DNA from: Erythrophleum ivorense
Lineage: Eukaryota; Streptophyta; Magnoliopsida; Fabales; Fabaceae
DNA length: 64,000 nucleotides
Direction of reading: 5' to 3'
Assembly: GCA_026724425.1 (NCBI GenBank)
Contig: JAIUCV010000003.1
Coordinates: forward strand, 60,627,088-60,691,087
Positions within the stretch are counted from its first letter, which is position 1. Each line of letters starts with the position of its first letter. Of the stretch, positions 60,038 to 64,000 are shown piece by piece. Below the pieces are notes generated by a model. It had not been told where the DNA came from, ran no database searches, and saw nothing but the letters and a program-made list of their open reading frames with translations. Position numbers and translations under genes: made by a program.

Positions 60038-60435
60038 TGTTGGATATTTTAAAATAAAATATTATAATTAGAATAATTAAAATAATCCTGATTATGAAAT
60101 AATCTCTTTCTTAAATATTGTGGTCTAAATATTTTGGGAATATGCCATATAGCCAGTTATTTAAGGATGAGTCGGTAAGGGTCAGTGACACACAATAAGA
60201 AACAAATAGCCTTTTATGATGGAAAAAGACCATTTGTTCAAATTGACCATTCTGTGAGGCAGTTCTCAGTGAAGAAAGATTTCCCTTGAGAGACCATCAC
60301 CGAGATCATATACTTGCCGAAAAACCACATCTAACCAATTCACATCTTTATTCTTCTTTTTCTTCTTCTTCTTCTTCTTACAATGTTGTGATTTTAAGTG
60401 TGCGTGATTTTTGTTTTGAAATTAGGCTTCTAACA
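60038..60435 (+). mobile_element. Copia 3' LTR
   Basis: 398 bases from TGTTGGATATTTT to CTTCTAACA, with inverted ends (TGTTGGA/TCTAACA). A (TTC)n tract at 60361-60380 lies near its 3' end. Confidence 0.7.
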
Positions 60436-60899
60436 TTAAAACCAAATTATTATGGCTAGAGGTATTTATCCCCTTAATGTTTCCGTTATTGAATCTCATC
60501 TTCTGATATTTAAGATTATTGTATGTTATTAATCATGTCTAATTTGTAAAGAATTCATGAAGAAAATTCAGATTTGCCTTGCAGATAATAGCAATTTAGA
60601 ATATGATATCATCCCAAACTTAAATCGAGAAACTTGTAATCTTTTATTAATGCCTATGTTCTCAAGCCTAAGACCAAACAAATATTTGTATTTACAATAT
60701 TAGCGCAACATTTAAAAAAGGAAATAAACGGCTATAAATTACACTATCACCTTGATTATGTCAAGATGCAAGTTTAGTGACGTTTCACTTGAACGTTACA
60801 AGAACGAAATGTTTATATTTACTTGACGCACAAACACTCACATATAGTCTTAACTCTTAATTATTTCCCTCTTATTGACACCTTCAGCTAAGAGGAAAA
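60436..60899. other. Intergenic, no gene recognised
   Basis: AT-rich with no supported feature. An ATATGATATCATCCCA-type phrase at about 60600 also occurs near 52480. Confidence 0.45.
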
Positions 60900-61540
60900 G
60901 ACCTTAAAACCAAAAGAAGGAAAACGCAGTTTGGCTTCTTATCTTACACTCCAGAAGGGTTCAAGGAAACTTATACCTTTTATCGTTCTCATGGCTTTCG
61001 GTTCCCCTTTACTTTTCTCACAGCCAAACAGAAGCATTATGCATGCCAAGTCAACCGCGTTTTGTTTTGGCTTTCAATCTCTTATCGCAACTAAACCTAC
61101 AAGTACGCAAAGAAAATCAATTACTTCCAAGTTTCCAAAGCTCAGTATAAACATTTGAAAAGGTACCAAATATATTGAAAATGGAATGCAAATGAGAAGT
61201 AGCATTAATTATGCAAAGTTTGATTTGAGTAGAACTCATAAAACTAATGTAAAATGAGTATTTATGAATAATTAAAAAAAAAAGTATGTCTCACATTTTC
61301 AAATATTACCTCTGGAGCAAGAGAGAAAGAAACTAATGCATGGTTGTGGTGAGATGAGTAGAAAATGAATGGTTGTGGAAATTTTTAAAGAGAATGATAG
61401 GTGAGTGAAATTTCTGTGAACATTCCTGCAAATATTATGAGTTATAGTTTGACCTAGAGTCAGAATCAATTTTCACGTTATAGAAGGGACCGATGGGATG
61501 AAATTGGTTGTAGCTAGATAGCAACCATAGAATGTGTTTG
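60900..61540. repeat. Duplicated segment, copy 3
   Basis: Closest to copy 2: gaaggaaaacgcagtttggctt, atggctttcggttcccc, aagtcaaccgcgttttg, then a tail with aatgcatggttg and ctgtgaacattcctgcaaat. The 75-codon frame starting at 60931 reads like a plastid-targeting start (MAFGSPLLF from 60991), but in two sister copies (39.6 and 63.1 kb) the same place has a TGA, so coding is doubtful. Confidence 0.75.
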
Positions 61541-62344
61541 AGAGTTGGGAGGGGAAGAGAAGAAATCCGCAAAAATGTAAAGAAGAGAGAAGAGGGGGAA
61601 GGGATGGTTACTTTTTCCTTTAGCGTAATTTAGTAGAGGAGAAGAAAAGGAACGAAAAGATGCAGAGAAAACAGGAAAGCAAGAGCATGCCCAGATTTAT
61701 ACGCAGCTCCATCTATAAAGGAGTAACACTGTGATTACCAGAGTTTTCACTTTCTCCGTAGGATCAGGTCTATATGGACTATGGGTATGAGAAAACAAAA
61801 TGAAAGTCACTTGTTCCATATCACAGATGGATGGAACTGGACCTCGAGTCAGAGAGACAAGGAGGGGGAAATACAGATACGCAGTGAGAGAGAGAGAGAG
61901 AGAGAGGGAGAAGGTTGCTTGGGCAAGAAAGAGAAATGCTAGGAATTGGACCTGGAGTCAAAATACAATTTTAAAAGAGAATGACTAAACTTTAGTATAT
62001 TACAATATGAAAGACCTGAAACAGTCTTTTTATATATACGAAATTAATATCTTAATTCCCTTAATTACTTGAACTTGTATTTTTTTTTAATTTGTATTTT
62101 GAAATAGCCACATTATTTTAACTGACTTTAATTTTCATCAAATAAATTATATTGATTAATATGAAGTTTACAAGAGAAGTCACAATTATTTACTCAGATA
62201 TCTGGTTCAAATTGTCATGTCCCCTTAATTTTTAAAAAATCACAACTAACTTATGATTTATTAGCTCCATTGTAACAATTTTTTTCACTTGTCTAATATA
62301 GACGATAAAATGTGACCGAGTTAGACACATGTAAGTTGCGAATC
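61541..62344. other. Intergenic, GA-rich then AT-rich
   Basis: 61540-61980 is purine-rich with a (GA)n tract at 61886-61908. The open frame over it is low-complexity. No gene recognised. Confidence 0.5.
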
Positions 62345-63620
62345 AAACTTCAATTTTTTTTTTTAATTAGTTCACTCATTCCTATTTCATTTTTCTTTCT
62401 AATCTTAGACTAACTAGCGACTGAGTATGATTGATTATTCCTAATCAGATAAATGGAGCAAAAGAGAGTTTTTGCATACTCTGCTAAAGGGAGAAGTATG
62501 TATGTGTGATACACATGTATTCAACTCAAGTAGATTTAGTGTTTAATTTAAACACTACAGGACTAATAGATTTAGAGATTATTTGCCACTTTTTATAGAT
62601 TGGAGGAAATGTCGTACATTAACCAAACAACGTATTTGACAGCATTTCAAGGGTAACAAACAAATATATATCCATATTCTGATCCATGGTTTTAAATTGC
62701 GGTTGCGGTTGCGGTTATGTTGCGATTGCGGTTGCGGGCGTTGCGGATAGTATAAGAAGGATTGCGGGCGATGCGGCCGATTAATGCGGATGCGGCCGGT
62801 GCCGCAACAGCAATATTGCGGCCGCATCACATGATGCGGACCGCAATTTAGAACCATGTTCTGATCAAAAGGTCAATTTATAAATAAATTGGGCCCCGAT
62901 GACATATGCTTCTTTAACTACTTCACCTGTACACAATATTCATATATCCGATTTATAAATACTCTTATATCAGTGATTTTCTTGTCCAAAACAGGAAAAC
63001 TGGGTTTTGGTTCTTATTTTACACTACAAGAGGGTTCAAGGAAAGTCACCCTTTTTAACATCCTCATGGCATTTGGTTCCCCGTGATTTTCTCATCAGCC
63101 AAACAAAAGGAAGATGCCGAATCAACCGCGTTTTGTTTTGGCCTTCAACCCCTTCACTTGCAAATATTAATTTGCCCTTTGAATCTTATAAACTTGATTT
63201 CCTAATTAAGCCGGCAAGTATGCAAAGAAAACCAACTCTTAGTTATTTCCAAGCATCCAGTGCTCAATATATACATTTGAAAAATACCAAACATATTCCA
63301 AAAATGACATGCAAATGAGAAGGATTTATCATGCAAAGTTTGATTTGACTAAAACCCTTAATATTAGATACAATGAAAAATGAGGTTCGAGGGCAATAGT
63401 TTTTAGGAGAAAATTACAATAACTGCCTTGCTTATCATATGATGAACCAATGTGAGGATAGTATTTATGAATAATTAAAAGAAAAGTATAGCTCTTTCAC
63501 CAAAAATATAAAAGAAGAAAGAAGAAAAAAATAGTATGTCTCACATTTTCAAAATGAGTGTGAAGATATATATATAGGGCATCTTAACATTTTCACCAGT
63601 GTTGTAGAGGTTAACAATAT
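62345..63620. repeat. Duplicated segment, copy 4
   Basis: Matches copy 1 (46915-48500) from agttcactcattcctattt onwards and includes the core at 63005-63300. Differs by the hAT-like MITE at 62685. Confidence 0.8.
62685..62858. mobile_element. hAT-like MITE, GC-rich
   Basis: 174 bases with ends CATGGTTTTAAATTGCGGT and ACCGCAATTTAGAACCATG (18 of 19 positions paired), flanked by perfect 8-base repeats TTCTGATC (62677-62684, 62859-62866), a hAT-type duplication. The interior is a run of ttgcgg / ccgc motifs. The duplicate at 47310-47340 has one TTCTGATC and no insert. The 92-codon minus-strand frame over it is a by-product. Confidence 0.9.
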
Positions 63621-64000
63621 CTATATTTGTGTTTCAGCTCAAAAAAATTGGATTATTTGCAGCTATACAATTATGTAGTTAAGGAGAGAGTGACATAAAG
63701 AGGCAAGAGTGGGTATGGAGCCCGCTTCCTTTCTTTATATTCTTTTACTCTTTTCTTTTCATCTCTTCTTTACTGCATTATATGTAGCTAATTTATGATT
63801 ATAGAAGATCCAAACTCTTAGAGCAAATAGATTTTACCATTTTTTACCTAATGACAAGATAATTAAAGAGTATTCAAGCCATTTTCTTATAAAATCTTAA
63901 TTAATGTAAGGATATTTAGGTCATTTTATGTAAGATTATATATGCGAAATTAACTTGAATACCTCTTTACTTATTTTGTCTTATACTGAATATGCAATAA
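63621..64000. other. Window end, no gene recognised
   Basis: AT-rich with a CT-rich patch near 63720-63770; nothing supported. Confidence 0.5.

Larger units (their letters stand above)
57057..60435 (+). mobile_element. Degenerate Ty1/copia retrotransposon, 3' part
   Basis: GAG-pre-integrase, integrase, RT and RNase H remnants follow in order on the plus strand (copia order: integrase before RT), then a polypurine tract and a 398-base 3' LTR. All frames carry many stops. The 5' LTR and gag were not found. The LTR at 54826-56117 has different ends and does not pair with it. Confidence 0.8.

Noticed and set aside
60931..61158. Plastid-protein-like start at the third duplicated segment
   Set aside because: The same position has a TGA in two sister copies and there is no following exon; kept only as a possible eroded exon.
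62579..62857. 92-codon minus-strand frame
   Set aside because: It is the translation of the GC-rich hAT-type MITE.
1..64000. CRISPR arrays, bacterial operons, rRNA genes
   Set aside because: None is present; the repeats have transposon or microsatellite structure and the DNA is eukaryotic.

Overview
The window is AT-rich nuclear DNA from a flowering plant, most likely a dicot. The evidence is eukaryotic: exon fragments of plant nuclear genes with splice sites, two plant B3-domain genes, degenerate Ty3/gypsy (Tat-type) and Ty1/copia retrotransposons, many MITE-like elements and abundant (AT)n tracts. No rRNA, tRNA, CRISPR or prokaryotic operon was seen. Species cannot be told from the sequence.

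Layout. 0.7-2.3 kb is a very large AT-rich inverted repeat. 3.4-4.7 kb holds exon fragments of two unrelated genes (APS kinase and a Sec14-like SFH protein), followed by a Helitron-like 3' end (hairpin, then CTGG|T); I read this as a gene-capturing Helitron. A small intact B3-domain gene lies at 7.6 kb, and two related foldback elements at 9.1-10.3 kb, one carrying a nested MITE. A 31-G run at 12.4 kb may be an assembly artefact. From 13.4 kb retroelement remnants dominate. 20.9-31.0 kb is a decayed Ty3/gypsy element with gag, protease, RT, RNase H, a second RNase H-like domain and integrase in order; a solo LTR splits its protease and an antisense LTR-like insert splits its RT.

35.9-36.2 kb (minus strand) is an exon-sized fragment of the mitochondrial complex I 75-kDa subunit gene with one frameshift. 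37.9 kb has the second intact B3 gene, about 55% identical to the first by eye. From 39 kb to the end the sequence is mainly non-coding, repeatedly duplicated segments, broken by MITEs (a Mutator-like one and a hAT-like one, each confirmed by an empty site in a duplicate copy), LTR fragments and a decayed copia element with a recognisable 3' LTR (57.0-60.4 kb).

Only the two B3 genes look like intact cellular genes. Everything else with protein similarity is broken, partial or of mobile-element origin. Identifications rest on recognising conserved protein motifs by eye; no database search was run.
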